From NCBI GenBank assembly GCA_938002665.1, contig CALLAE010000009.1, positions 1 through 64,000 on the forward strand: a stretch of DNA of 64,000 bases, given 5' to 3'. Source of the DNA: an uncultured Saprospiraceae bacterium (GTDB lineage: Bacteria > Bacteroidota > Bacteroidia > Chitinophagales > Saprospiraceae). A program made the position numbers and the translations under genes. Shown here in pieces: positions 44,163-52,920 of this stretch. Position 1 is the first letter of the stretch; each line of letters starts with the position of its first letter. The notes below the pieces were generated by a model. That model ran no database searches. It saw only the letters and a program-made list of their open reading frames with translations, and was not told where the DNA came from.

Positions 44163-44619
44163 TTTTACCTCCTGTCTTTTTGATCAATCTAGTTTCTTTA
44201 ATTATAATCTCATGTGAAAATGCCTTACACATATCGTAAATGGTCAATGCAGCAATAGATGCTCCGGTCAAGGCTTCCATCTCTACGCCTGTTTTGCCCT
44301 CTATTTTTGCGATGCATTCTATTGTAACTTCGTGTTTTTCAGATATCGAAATTGTTACTCCACACTTAGCTAAGCTCAGCGGATGGCACAATGGAATGAG
44401 CTCGCTAGTCTTTTTTGCACCCATAATACCGGCTAATATGGCAGTCTGAAAAACTGGACCTTTTTTTGTCTGAATTTCATTCTCCTGCAATTGGTTCATG
44501 ATGGTTTCTGTCAGTTGTACTTTAGCCTGTGCTATAGCTACCCTTTTGGTTTGTTTCTTATCTGAGACATCTACCATAGAGGGGTTACCATCTCGATCTA
44601 TATGTGTGAATTCGTTCAT
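44143..44619 (-). CDS. moaC: Cyclic pyranopterin monophosphate synthase
   Basis: The 158-residue enzyme performs the second step of molybdenum cofactor synthesis. Family motifs are intact: HIDRDGNPSMVDVSDKKQTK, AGIMGAKKTSELIPLCHPL, and KTGVEMEALTGASIAALTIY with the catalytic Lys in MCKAF. Upstream on the reverse strand TACATTTA is a near-consensus -7 box about 25 bp before the ATG. Other moa/moe genes are not in the window. Confidence 0.96.
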   Translation of the reverse strand: MNEFTHIDRDGNPSMVDVSDKKQTKRVAIAQAKVQLTETIMNQLQENEIQTKKGPVFQTAILAGIMGAKKTSELIPLCHPLSLAKCGVTISISEKHEVTIECIAKIEGKTGVEMEALTGASIAALTIYDMCKAFSHEIIIKETRLIKKTGGKSDFEKS

Positions 44620-44736
44620 AATGAAATATCGAATTATAAAGCTAAATGTACCTAATCTCTAAATAGCAATCAGCGCCATTTAGATTAACTCTCGTTCTTT
44701 AATCTCATATTAGTGTTTTAAATTTTATTTATAAAT

Positions 44737-45963
44737 ATGAGGAAGTTAATTGGACCTTTTTCTGAGGTGGTAAGTTTTGAAGAGGCACCCTTAAAAGGTC
44801 CCATGAAAGATGAGCAATTAGGAATAATTGCCAATGGGGGGATACTTGTCTCCGAGGGTATAATAGAGCAAGTCGGAGATTTTGAATCAATGGCTAAGGA
44901 GTTTAGTTCAACGGATATAGAAGAGGTAACAGAAGCTAGTGTTGCGCTGCCAGGTCTTATAGATTGTCATACGCATATATGTTTTGCGGGAACCAGAAGT
45001 AAAGATTTTGCGATGCGTAATGCAGGCATAAGTTATTTAGAAATCGCCAAGCAGGGTGGTGGTATATGGGACTCGGTGACACAAACAAGAGAAGCATCAG
45101 AAGATATTCTAAAACAGAATGTAGTCATGAGGGCGGACAAATTACTAAGTAGGGGAGTTACTACTATAGAAGTGAAATCAGGTTATGGCCTTTCTATAGA
45201 GGACGAATTGAAAATGTTACGAGCAATAGCTAAAGCAGGTAAAAAGACCAAAGCAGACCTTGTAAGCACTTGCCTTGCAGCACATATAAAACCAAAAGAT
45301 TTTATAGGAACCCATGCACAATACCTAGAGTACATGGCCAAGAATCTTTTTCCACTATTAAAATCAGAAGGCCTTACAAATAGGATAGATGCATTCATAG
45401 AGGATGAGGCTTTTTCGTCGGAGGTTGTAGATAGTTATTTTAAGTCGGCGCGCATGATGGATTTTGATATTACAGTGCATGCTGATCAGTTCCATGTGGG
45501 TGGTAGTAAGGTGGCTGTAGAACATGGGGCACTCAGTGCGGATCACCTTGAGGCAAGTGGAGAAGAGGAAATAGCTCTGCTTGCTCAAAGCGAGGTTGTA
45601 GCAGTTGCCTTGCCAGGGGCTACCTTAGGACTGGGCTGTGACTTTACTCCTGCTAGGAAAATTTTGGATGCAGGAGGCTGTGTAGCTATAGCCTCTGACT
45701 GGAATCCTGGCTCTGCTCCTATGGGCAATCTGCTCACTCAAGCGTCCATCTTAGCAACCTTCCAAAAAATGTCTACTGCAGAAGTTCTGGCTGGTGTAAC
45801 CTACAGGGCGGCTCATGCTCTAGGGTTAAAAGATAGAGGAAAGCTTAACAAAGGGCAATTAGCAGATCTGGCTGTATTTCCAACTAATGATACTAGAGAG
45901 ATTCTGTACCAACAGGGCGAACTTTTGCCTTTTAAGGTCTACAAAGGTGGTATTGTGATCTAA
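44737..45963 (+). CDS. hutI: Imidazolonepropionase (histidine degradation)
   Basis: The 408-residue amidohydrolase opens the ring of imidazolone propionate in the histidine pathway. Visible motifs are LIDCHTHICFAGTRSKDF with the metal-binding HxH, EVKSGYGLSIEDELKML, HADQFHVGGSK and ASDWNPGSAPMGNL, all of the HutI type. It stands alone; hutH, hutU and hutG are not in the window, so the pathway genes are scattered or incomplete. Confidence 0.95.
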   Translation: MRKLIGPFSEVVSFEEAPLKGPMKDEQLGIIANGGILVSEGIIEQVGDFESMAKEFSSTDIEEVTEASVALPGLIDCHTHICFAGTRSKDFAMRNAGISYLEIAKQGGGIWDSVTQTREASEDILKQNVVMRADKLLSRGVTTIEVKSGYGLSIEDELKMLRAIAKAGKKTKADLVSTCLAAHIKPKDFIGTHAQYLEYMAKNLFPLLKSEGLTNRIDAFIEDEAFSSEVVDSYFKSARMMDFDITVHADQFHVGGSKVAVEHGALSADHLEASGEEEIALLAQSEVVAVALPGATLGLGCDFTPARKILDAGGCVAIASDWNPGSAPMGNLLTQASILATFQKMSTAEVLAGVTYRAAHALGLKDRGKLNKGQLADLAVFPTNDTREILYQQGELLPFKVYKGGIVI

Positions 45964-46192
45964 ATAAGATAAGGCTATTGCTGGCAACAACTTCGTTAAA
46001 CAGATGTTGTAAACAGAGCATTTGACTCCTTTTTTGGCTAAAAAATGGTATAAAATGGAATTTTTTTGTTAAGATTTGCGTTTTATTAAAGGAGGCAGTC
46101 TCTGCTAACATGATTCCTTCAATTTTTTTGAATTCAATATTTCTAGTTGAATGGGTAATTCTACTAGAAGATTTATAATCAAACAACATTAA

Positions 46193-46420
46193 ATGGCTAG
46201 ACCACGGACGAAAAAATTTGAATACGGTAAAGGGATGTATTATTTCAATATCAAGAAAGGATATAATAATAACATCACTATTAAAAGAGTAGAGCTTAAA
46301 AAAGCAATAGATGCTTACAAGCAATATCTCAAAACCCAAAAGGATAACTGTGAATGGTTAGGCAAATGGGACGGAAAGAAATTTATAGAAGACAACTTTG
46401 AGAAATTAGAAGTTGCTTAA
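46193..46420 (+). CDS. Small basic conserved-looking protein, unknown
   Basis: The 75-residue protein is basic and aromatic at the front (ARPRTKKFEYGKGMYYFNIK) and helical later (ELKKAIDAYKQYLKTQ), ending ECEW-like CEWLGKWDGKKFIED. No signal peptide or family name comes to mind, although I have the impression that similar short proteins occur in related Bacteroidota. It has its own strong terminator and good coding character, so it is very likely real. Binding to RNA or DNA is possible but not shown. Confidence 0.72.
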   Translation: MARPRTKKFEYGKGMYYFNIKKGYNNNITIKRVELKKAIDAYKQYLKTQKDNCEWLGKWDGKKFIEDNFEKLEVA

Positions 46421-46440
46421 GAAAATAAAACATTGTTTTT

Positions 46441-46479
46441 AAAATCCTCTATTGTCAGTCAATAGGGGATTTTTTTTTG
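46441..46479 (+). terminator. Terminator of the small basic protein gene
   Basis: AAAATCCTCTATTG and CAATAGGGGATTTT pair over about 14 bp with one wobble around a TCAGT loop, followed directly by a T-run. Confidence 0.92.
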
Positions 46480-46528
46480 CTCATCAAAGAATATTCTCAC
46501 AAATAGTATTAAGACTATAGATAGATGC

Positions 46529-46536
46529 TACTTTTG
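46529..46536 (+). promoter_or_regulatory. -7 box of glpX
   Basis: TACTTTTG is an exact TAnnTTTG match 20 bp ahead of the glpX ATG, so the leader would be short. No -33 TTG at usual spacing. Confidence 0.5.
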
Positions 46537-46556
46537 TCACCCAAAACCAAGACCTA

Positions 46557-47510
46557 ATGAATAGGAATCTAGCTTTAGAATTTATACGTGTTACTGAGAT
46601 AGCTGCTCTGAATGCCGCACGATGGATGGGAAGAGGAGATGAGAAAGCTGCAGATCAAGCAGCAGTAGATGGCATGAGAAAAATGTTGGATACAGTAGAG
46701 TGCCAAGGCGTGGTGGTGATAGGAGAAGGAGAAAGGGATGAGGCACCTATGCTATACATAGGAGAAAAGGTAGGAACGGGAAATGGTCCCGAGATAGAGA
46801 TTGCCTTGGATCCACTAGAAGGTACCACTATCTGCGCACAAGGAGGTAATAATGCCATAGCGGTAATGGCTATAGGTAGTAAAGATTGTCTGCTCAATGC
46901 ACCTGACATATACATGAAAAAGATAGCCGTAGGGCCTGCAGGAGTGGGAGCTATAGATATCCAAGATAAAGCAACTAATAATCTAAAGAGATTAGCACAG
47001 CGTAAAGGTTGCTCTCTAGGGGATCTCACAGCTATCATTCTCGATAGACCGCGACATAAAGAATTAATCCAAGAAGTAAGAGACTGCGGTGCTAGAATCT
47101 ATCTTATAGGAGATGGTGATGTCTCAGCTGCGATAGCCACGGCACTACCCTCTACAGGTATAGATATAATGATAGGGACAGGGGGTGCACCTGAAGGTGT
47201 GATAGCCGCTGCAGCTATGAAATGTATCAAGGGAGATTTTCAAGGAATATTAGTTCCTAGAAATGATGATGACATAGAACGAGCTAAGAGGATGGGTATA
47301 GAAGACATAAATAGAGTCTACAGTATGGAAGAGCTGGCAAAAGGTGACGTGATGTTTGTTGCAACTGGAGTGACTGATGGTTCTCTATTGAAAGGAGTAC
47401 AGTTTAGACCTGGAGGTGCATCTACTCATTCTATAATCATGAGAAGTAGATCTGGAACTATTAGACACATCACTGCTGATCATCATTTTGATAGAAAGCC
47501 GGTTTACTAG
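46557..47510 (+). CDS. glpX: Class II fructose-1,6-bisphosphatase
   Basis: The 317-residue enzyme has GlpX hallmarks: AALNAARWMGRGDEKAADQA, the metal-binding VVVIGEGERDEAPML, ALDPLEGTT, and GTGGAPEGVIAAAAMKC. It removes the 1-phosphate of fructose-1,6-bisphosphate in gluconeogenesis. It is monocistronic with its own -7 box. Confidence 0.96.
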   Translation: MNRNLALEFIRVTEIAALNAARWMGRGDEKAADQAAVDGMRKMLDTVECQGVVVIGEGERDEAPMLYIGEKVGTGNGPEIEIALDPLEGTTICAQGGNNAIAVMAIGSKDCLLNAPDIYMKKIAVGPAGVGAIDIQDKATNNLKRLAQRKGCSLGDLTAIILDRPRHKELIQEVRDCGARIYLIGDGDVSAAIATALPSTGIDIMIGTGGAPEGVIAAAAMKCIKGDFQGILVPRNDDDIERAKRMGIEDINRVYSMEELAKGDVMFVATGVTDGSLLKGVQFRPGGASTHSIIMRSRSGTIRHITADHHFDRKPVY

Positions 47511-47594
47511 CTGTAATAGCTTAAGTGGTCAATAATTCTTACATATACTTGATGGATTAAAACTTGTTAAAGTATTTCCATTTACAAAAATCTA

Positions 47595-48122
47595 ATGTAT
47601 ACCTCTCACTATAAAAGACTGTTCTTCTGGATGCTTGCAATGTTTTTACTGTGTGCTTGCAATAAAAGTTATGACAGATTGTTTGACGTTAGAGCAGAAG
47701 TAGACTTCATGATCCAGGCTGGGATAAATCCTGCACTTACCCTTACAGCAGATTTTAAAACCCCCTTTCTATATGAATCAAAGGCATCATCCCTAGCTCA
47801 GGATACTACAGCATTTATTGACAAGGTCGTAGCAATAGAGGCCGTTCTAGAGGGCCTTCAGGGAACAAGTGACTTAGACTTTTTAGAAAATATAATTGTG
47901 AAAGTTGTGAACCCTTCTGATGTTTCAGATGATAGAGAGGTATTCTATTTAGATCCTGTCCAGCCAGGCCAAACTGCGCCGATTGAGTTTTTTCCTTCTC
48001 TTCCAGATATTGAAAAATTCATCTCGGATGATGAAGTGATATTCAGAATCAAATGTCAATTTAGAAGAGCTCCTACTAGAAACTATAATTATAAGCTGAG
48101 CATGGTCTTTTCAGCTATTTAA
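47595..48122 (+). CDS. Predicted lipoprotein, unknown function
   Basis: The 175-residue product has a lipoprotein signal (MLAMFLLCAC, Cys22). The mature part alternates short strands (AEVDFMIQAG, IIVKVVNPSD, IFRIKCQFRR, YKLSMVFSAI) and is probably a small beta-sandwich. I recognise no family. It stands alone between glpX and the convergent DoxX gene. Confidence 0.72.
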   Translation: MYTSHYKRLFFWMLAMFLLCACNKSYDRLFDVRAEVDFMIQAGINPALTLTADFKTPFLYESKASSLAQDTTAFIDKVVAIEAVLEGLQGTSDLDFLENIIVKVVNPSDVSDDREVFYLDPVQPGQTAPIEFFPSLPDIEKFISDDEVIFRIKCQFRRAPTRNYNYKLSMVFSAI

Positions 48123-48134
48123 AGAATCTAGCGA

Positions 48135-48551
48135 TCACAATACACTATCTAACTTATCATCTAAAGAATACTTACCTGATCCCAGTAAGTATATAGCCAC
48201 AAACCCGACTAGATACAGTAGAGCAGGTTCCTTACTGCCATCTTCAGCACCGTACATAAATAAGGGATCTGAGGCATGTACCATAAAGGCAGCCACTAGC
48301 ATGGTGATAATCATAGGTAAAGCCGCTAGTCTGGTTTTGTAACCTATAATAATAAGTATGCAGGCAAAAAACTCCGCAACAACTGCTAGGGTAAGGCTAA
48401 TCTTAGGAGAGAGGCCTAAGAAAGGATAAAACTTCACTTCTCCGCCTTCTACTAGCTTCATCAGCTTGCCCATGCCATGCCCTAAGAGCATGTATAGACC
48501 AAACCCCACCCGCAATACTAAAGCAGCTAAGTCTGGATACCTAAGTGTCAT
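48135..48551 (-). CDS. DoxX family membrane protein
   Basis: The 138-residue protein has four hydrophobic helices and the DoxX pattern (LALVLRVGFGLYMLLGHGMG, AEFFACILIIIGYKTRLAAL). DoxX proteins are small quinol-linked or redox-associated membrane proteins of mostly unknown role. It lies 28 bp downstream of the START-like gene and is probably co-transcribed with it. Confidence 0.88.
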   Translation of the reverse strand: MTLRYPDLAALVLRVGFGLYMLLGHGMGKLMKLVEGGEVKFYPFLGLSPKISLTLAVVAEFFACILIIIGYKTRLAALPMIITMLVAAFMVHASDPLFMYGAEDGSKEPALLYLVGFVAIYLLGSGKYSLDDKLDSVL

Positions 48552-48579
48552 ATAAAATTATTAAATCAAGCTGTGAGGC

Positions 48580-48960
48580 CTAACCGCCACAAGCTAATCT
48601 CAAGCTTTCTATCTGTGTGGACCACCAATCGTTCTGCTCCTTGACCTCATCATCATCGCAAAAGTCAGTGATTTCTAGAATTGTCTGTCTTGTGATATCA
48701 GACTTATACATTCTAAACTCGAAGTATTCACCTTCTTCACCAGACTCTTCCCATTTAAATCTCAGTCTTTCTTCCTCGATATCATCTAGTAATCTAGCTT
48801 GCTCATCAGAGCCTTCCCATGTGAAGGTGTATACATCATCTGATATGTCTACACCGTCTGCAAACCACCTCACCAGATTTTCTGGCAGTGTTATGAACTG
48901 ATGGAGCATTCCTGGAGAAGCTCTAAAAATAAATTCCATCTCAAATTTCACCCTACTCAT
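48580..48960 (-). CDS. START-like (SRPBCC/AHSA1) domain protein
   Basis: The 126-residue soluble protein shows the helix-grip pattern with FIFRASPGMLHQFITLPENL, WFADGVDISDDVYTFTWEGS and a C-terminal amphipathic helix (WWSTQIESLRLACGG). It matches the START-like domain family common in Bacteroidota. A hydrophobic-ligand or chaperone-related role is inferred from the fold. It is divergent from rpoD across 232 bp. Confidence 0.88.
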   Translation of the reverse strand: MSRVKFEMEFIFRASPGMLHQFITLPENLVRWFADGVDISDDVYTFTWEGSDEQARLLDDIEEERLRFKWEESGEEGEYFEFRMYKSDITRQTILEITDFCDDDEVKEQNDWWSTQIESLRLACGG

Positions 48961-49192
48961 TAAATAAACTTTTATTGTATAACTGATTGAACCACCATAT
49001 GGTGGGCGGAAAATATAATACTATAATTGACTTAATTCAAAAAATCAAAGAAGATTTAAGGAATTTTTAGGCACTTTTTTTGTTTATCGCTAATAGTATC
49101 CATTATATCTATCTAATTCGCTCGTAGTTGCGATTTGCTTGAGATAGTTATATTTTCGTATTTCCTAATTTGAGAATTATAAAACTTAGTAG

Positions 49193-50062
49193 ATGAGGCA
49201 ACTGAAGATTACCAAATCGATCACTAATCGTGAATCCCAATCCCTAGAAAAGTACTTACAAGAAATCGGAAAAGTCGACCTCCTCACCCCAGAAGAAGAA
49301 GTAGATCTTGCAAAAAAAATCAAAGATGGTGATCAAGATGCTCTTGAAAGACTCACCAAAGCAAACTTAAGATTCGTAGTTTCTGTTGCCAAGCAATATC
49401 AAAACCAAGGACTCTCCCTTAGTGACTTGATCAATGAAGGTAACTTAGGACTTATCAAAGCCGCTCAAAGGTTCGATGAAACTAGAGGTTTTAAATTTAT
49501 TTCATACGCAGTATGGTGGATTAGACAATCTATCTTGCAAGCACTCGCAGAACAATCTAGGATAGTAAGACTTCCACTTAATAAAGTAGGGTCACTTAAT
49601 AAGATAAACAGAGCATTCTCTGAGCTAGAACAAGAATTCGAAAGAGAGCCATCTTCTGATGAGTTAGCTGAATTGCTAGAGATATCTGCAGACGAGGTAG
49701 AAACTACACTAGGTGTCGCTGCAAGACACGTTTCTATGGATGCACCGTTCGTAGATGGTGAGGATAACTCTCTATTAGATGTTCTAGAAAATTCTGGCAC
49801 ACCTGGTACGGATACTAAACTAGAATACTCTGAATCACTTAGAAGAGAAATAGAAAGATCTCTTAATACCTTGACAGAAAGGCAATGTGATGTTATCAAA
49901 TTATACTTTGGTATAGGTATAGAACATCCTATGTCACTAGAAGATATAGGTGATAGATTTGGGCTGACAAGAGAAAGAGTAAGACAGATTAAAGATAAAG
50001 CGATCAATAAGCTTAGATCAGCATCTAGAAGTAAGTTGCTCAAGCACTACCTAGGCGTCTAA
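49193..50062 (+). CDS. rpoD: Primary sigma factor RpoD (short Bacteroidota type)
   Basis: The 289-residue sigma-70 lacks the long region 1.1 and non-conserved insert, as expected in this phylum. Region 1.2 is [20 protein letters not shown]. Region 2 includes [37 protein letters not shown] and [15 protein letters not shown], which bind the -7 box. Region 3 has [11 protein letters not shown], and region 4 has [19 protein letters not shown]. It recognises TTG/TAnnTTTG promoters, consistent with the boxes seen in this window. It is monocistronic. Confidence 0.97.
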   Translation: MRQLKITKSITNRESQSLEKYLQEIGKVDLLTPEEEVDLAKKIKDGDQDALERLTKANLRFVVSVAKQYQNQGLSLSDLINEGNLGLIKAAQRFDETRGFKFISYAVWWIRQSILQALAEQSRIVRLPLNKVGSLNKINRAFSELEQEFEREPSSDELAELLEISADEVETTLGVAARHVSMDAPFVDGEDNSLLDVLENSGTPGTDTKLEYSESLRREIERSLNTLTERQCDVIKLYFGIGIEHPMSLEDIGDRFGLTRERVRQIKDKAINKLRSASRSKLLKHYLGV

Positions 50063-50082
50063 GGAAAAAATATAAACAAGAA

Positions 50083-50553
50083 TTATGATGGAGAGGCTAT
50101 TGTTAATGGTCTCTCCATACTTTTATGTAGTGATATGAAGGTCTCTGTCCTTTGGATGCCATTGATCTGTTGGATTTTATCACTGATGATATTACGCAGA
50201 TGATCAGTATCTGTGACGATTACTTTAGCGAATATGCTATAGGTCCCAGTTGTATAATGAGCTTCAACCACTTCTGGTATATTAGCTAGTTCTTGTGAGA
50301 CATAATCATAGAGTTTGCTCTTTTCTAAAAAGATGCCTAGAAAGGCTGTGATATCATATCCTAGTTTTTGGTAATCCACTTTCATTTGAGAATTAAGGAT
50401 AACCTTGGCTTCCATCATCTTTTTTATCCTGACATGGACGGTGCCTCCAGAGATGAACAGTTCCTTCCCGATTTCTGCATAGGTTTTCTTTGCATCATGC
50501 ATTAAGATTGATAGTATCTTTATATCTATATTGTCAGGAGAGAAAGATTTCAT
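50083..50553 (-). CDS. Lrp/AsnC family transcriptional regulator
   Basis: The 156-residue protein has an N-terminal helix-turn-helix (KILSILMHDAKKTYAEIGKE, ISGGTVHVRIKKM) and a C-terminal RAM ligand-binding domain (DITAFLGIFLEKSKLYDYV, VEAHYTTGTYSIFAKVIVTD). It likely senses an amino acid. No obvious target lies next to it; its stop is 20 bp from the convergent rpoD stop. Confidence 0.92.
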   Translation of the reverse strand: MKSFSPDNIDIKILSILMHDAKKTYAEIGKELFISGGTVHVRIKKMMEAKVILNSQMKVDYQKLGYDITAFLGIFLEKSKLYDYVSQELANIPEVVEAHYTTGTYSIFAKVIVTDTDHLRNIISDKIQQINGIQRTETFISLHKSMERPLTIASPS

Positions 50554-50648
50554 GCTGTAGATTTGTTTAACATATCACAGCTTAAGATAGGAATAGCTTA
50601 GATGATTACTATGGAAATGTACTATTTTTTAAATTATATCTTGTTTTA

Positions 50649-52220
50649 ATGCCTAATAAAGAAAAAAGGGAGATTAGGTTATGGGAGCCTTTCTTGGTAG
50701 GCATTTCTGCTGCCATAGGATTGCTGGCAGGATATAATATGAACTTTGATAATCATGATAGTTCATTACTAAGTTTCAAAGAGCAGACCTCAGTGCAGGG
50801 TCTTACTGCTGGTGATGGTCGTATAGAAGAAATTATCCGCTTTGTAGAAACTAAGTACGTGGATTCCATTAATGTAGATGAGATGACAATAAATCTCATA
50901 GATGACATGCTTTCTAAACTAGATCCCCACTCTAGTTATATTACGCCTGCAGAGTATTCTGAGTATAACGAAAAGATGAAAGGTGTCTATAGAGGTATAG
51001 GTATAGAAACACTGAAGCTCCGGGATACATTTTATATAAGCAGATTGTTAGAGGGTGGTCCAGCCGAGGCAGCAGGATTCAGAATAGGGGATGCTCTATT
51101 GACTATAGATGGTGATTCTGTGGCTGGAAAAGAAATGCCTTTCGATAAGGTAAGGGATATGCTTAAGGATGTATCCAAGGAGCAGCTTGTCATATCAGCG
51201 CTCGGGGTGGATGAATCAGTCTCACGTGATGTAAATGTTGACATAAAAGAAATACAGGTAGCCTCAGCTGATATCTGTTACATGTTAGATGATAAGACAG
51301 CTTATCTCAAGTTATCCAGATTTAGTGGAAATACTTATGAGCAATTTATTGAGTCTATAGAGAAAATAAAGGAGGGCAAAACAGAATTAAATTTAATCTT
51401 AGACTTAAGAGGAAACCCAGGTGGCTATTTGCCTCAAGCCATTAAAATTCTATCCCAGTTATTTGAGAAAAAAGACCAATTATTGACCTATACAGAAGGT
51501 CTCAATCAGAAGCGTAGAGAGTATAGGTCTACAGGAAATGCTTTTTATAAGATAGCTAAGGTTGCAGTTCTTATAGATGGAGACTCTGCCTCTGGAAGTG
51601 AGATACTAGCTGGAGCGATTCAGGATTGGGACAGAGGAATAGTGATAGGTCGTACAAGTTATGGGAAAGGCTTGGTGCAGGAGATTTACCCTTTGAATAA
51701 TGGCGGAGCTCTGCGCCTGACGATAGCCAAGTACTATACCCCAGTTGGGAGATTGATCCAGAAGTCCTATGCTAGTGATAATAATCAGTTCCAAGCTGAT
51801 GAGTCCATCTTTGAAACCAAGATGCTGTCCCGAAAAATGGCTGGGGGAACCGGCATTGTGCCTGATGCAGAATTGAGTGAAAACGACTCAGAAAAGTGCT
51901 ATAACTACCATTACTATAGTGATCATTACGTGCTGGATAAAATGTTACAACTCAACCGATCTGAGTTGAGACGTAAGGACTTACTCCAGAGAGATTATGA
52001 TGCTTACCTACAAGCTTCATTTGGTGAGAGCCCTGAATTATTAAAGGGCAATTGCGACTCTGATATTTCTAAGGAGTTATATTCTAGTTACAAGAGAATG
52101 GTGTTGTCTAAAAATGACTATGCTAGATTCAGTAATATAAATGACCAATATATTTCTGCTGCCTTGGAATTTATTGACGATTCTAGACCTACTCTGGCCC
52201 TCCTATCTAAGGAAGAATAA
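50649..52220 (+). CDS. S41-family C-terminal processing protease (CtpA-like)
   Basis: The 523-residue protein has an N-terminal membrane anchor (FLVGISAAIGLLAGYNM), a catalytic lead region (KLDPHSSYITPAEYSEYNEK), a PDZ domain (about 110-195: GIGIETLKLRDTFYISRLLE) and the S41 catalytic core with LILDLRGNPGGYL, DGDSASGSEILAGAIQD (Ser nucleophile) and RTSYGKGLVQEIYPL (Lys base). It is anchored facing the periplasm and cleaves the C-termini of substrate proteins. Its 3' end overlaps the convergent Sua5/YrdC gene by 18 bp. Confidence 0.93.
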   Translation: MPNKEKREIRLWEPFLVGISAAIGLLAGYNMNFDNHDSSLLSFKEQTSVQGLTAGDGRIEEIIRFVETKYVDSINVDEMTINLIDDMLSKLDPHSSYITPAEYSEYNEKMKGVYRGIGIETLKLRDTFYISRLLEGGPAEAAGFRIGDALLTIDGDSVAGKEMPFDKVRDMLKDVSKEQLVISALGVDESVSRDVNVDIKEIQVASADICYMLDDKTAYLKLSRFSGNTYEQFIESIEKIKEGKTELNLILDLRGNPGGYLPQAIKILSQLFEKKDQLLTYTEGLNQKRREYRSTGNAFYKIAKVAVLIDGDSASGSEILAGAIQDWDRGIVIGRTSYGKGLVQEIYPLNNGGALRLTIAKYYTPVGRLIQKSYASDNNQFQADESIFETKMLSRKMAGGTGIVPDAELSENDSEKCYNYHYYSDHYVLDKMLQLNRSELRRKDLLQRDYDAYLQASFGESPELLKGNCDSDISKELYSSYKRMVLSKNDYARFSNINDQYISAALEFIDDSRPTLALLSKEE

Positions 52221-52772
52221 TTCTCCTTCGTTGTTGTATTTTATAATCGTAGATTCTGATCTGTTAGTTGCAGTCTTACGTCCAGTATAGCAGATATAGT
52301 CTACTTTTTCTTTGATATGCTCTGAAATTTCATCAAAATTCTGGGGTGACTTTTGACCTTGTACATTAGCACTAGTGGAGATAATAGGGTGACCTAAAAA
52401 AGATATCAGTTCGATGAGCAGTTCATTAGTCGTTATTCTTACTGCAATTGTACTTTCTGGTCCTAAAAGATAAGCAGGTACTTTGCTAGAGGCTTTGTGT
52501 ATGATGGTGAGAGGATTAGAATAATATGAAAGCAAGGTTTCTACCCGAGGGTGGAGTTCTATAACATATTCTTTCAGTCTTGCGATGCTGTCGACTAATA
52601 CGATCATAGTCTTGGACTTATCTCTATTCTTTATTTCAAAAATCTTATCGACGGCCCCTTTATTCCAGGCATTACAGCTAAGGCCCCAGATTGTTTCAGT
52701 CGGGCACAGAATGACTTTTCCATCCTGCAGTAATTGTCCTATAGAGTTGATATTATCAAGAAAGTTAGCCAT
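52203..52772 (-). CDS. L-threonylcarbamoyladenylate synthase (Sua5/YciO/YrdC family)
   Basis: The 189-residue protein has the family pattern GKVILCPTETIWGLSCNAWN, IKNRDKSKTMIVLV (KxR...SK) and IISTSANVQGQKSP. It makes threonylcarbamoyl-AMP, the precursor of t6A37 in tRNAs that read ANN codons, including the tRNA-Lys of this window. It is of the short form without the Sua5 C-terminal domain. It overlaps the CtpA-like gene end by 18 bp. Confidence 0.9.
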   Translation of the reverse strand: MANFLDNINSIGQLLQDGKVILCPTETIWGLSCNAWNKGAVDKIFEIKNRDKSKTMIVLVDSIARLKEYVIELHPRVETLLSYYSNPLTIIHKASSKVPAYLLGPESTIAVRITTNELLIELISFLGHPIISTSANVQGQKSPQNFDEISEHIKEKVDYICYTGRKTATNRSESTIIKYNNEGELFFLR

Positions 52773-52868
52773 TGACCAAAATTGACAGATTTAAGTCCAA
52801 AGAGTTAAAAGATTTTCAAGAATAAAGCCGTTATTGTATTGTCCATATTTCTAAACATGGTATTAAAC

Positions 52869-52900
52869 GAGATATGTCGAACTTTATTTTCAGATATCTC
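52869..52900. promoter_or_regulatory. Inverted repeat GAGATAT-N18-ATATCTC
   Basis: Two perfect 7-bp arms lie 18 bp apart, with the second arm ending 20 bp ahead of the PKD cargo gene start. It could be a leader hairpin or operator; the arms are A/T-rich and chance is possible. Confidence 0.3.
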
Positions 52901-52920
52901 ACAGCAAATTATTTTTAGTT

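Noticed and set aside
49465-50043. 192-codon open frame antisense to rpoD
   Set aside because: It is Ser/Leu-rich low-complexity translation, an expected mirror of the rpoD codon pattern, with no start context or known family.
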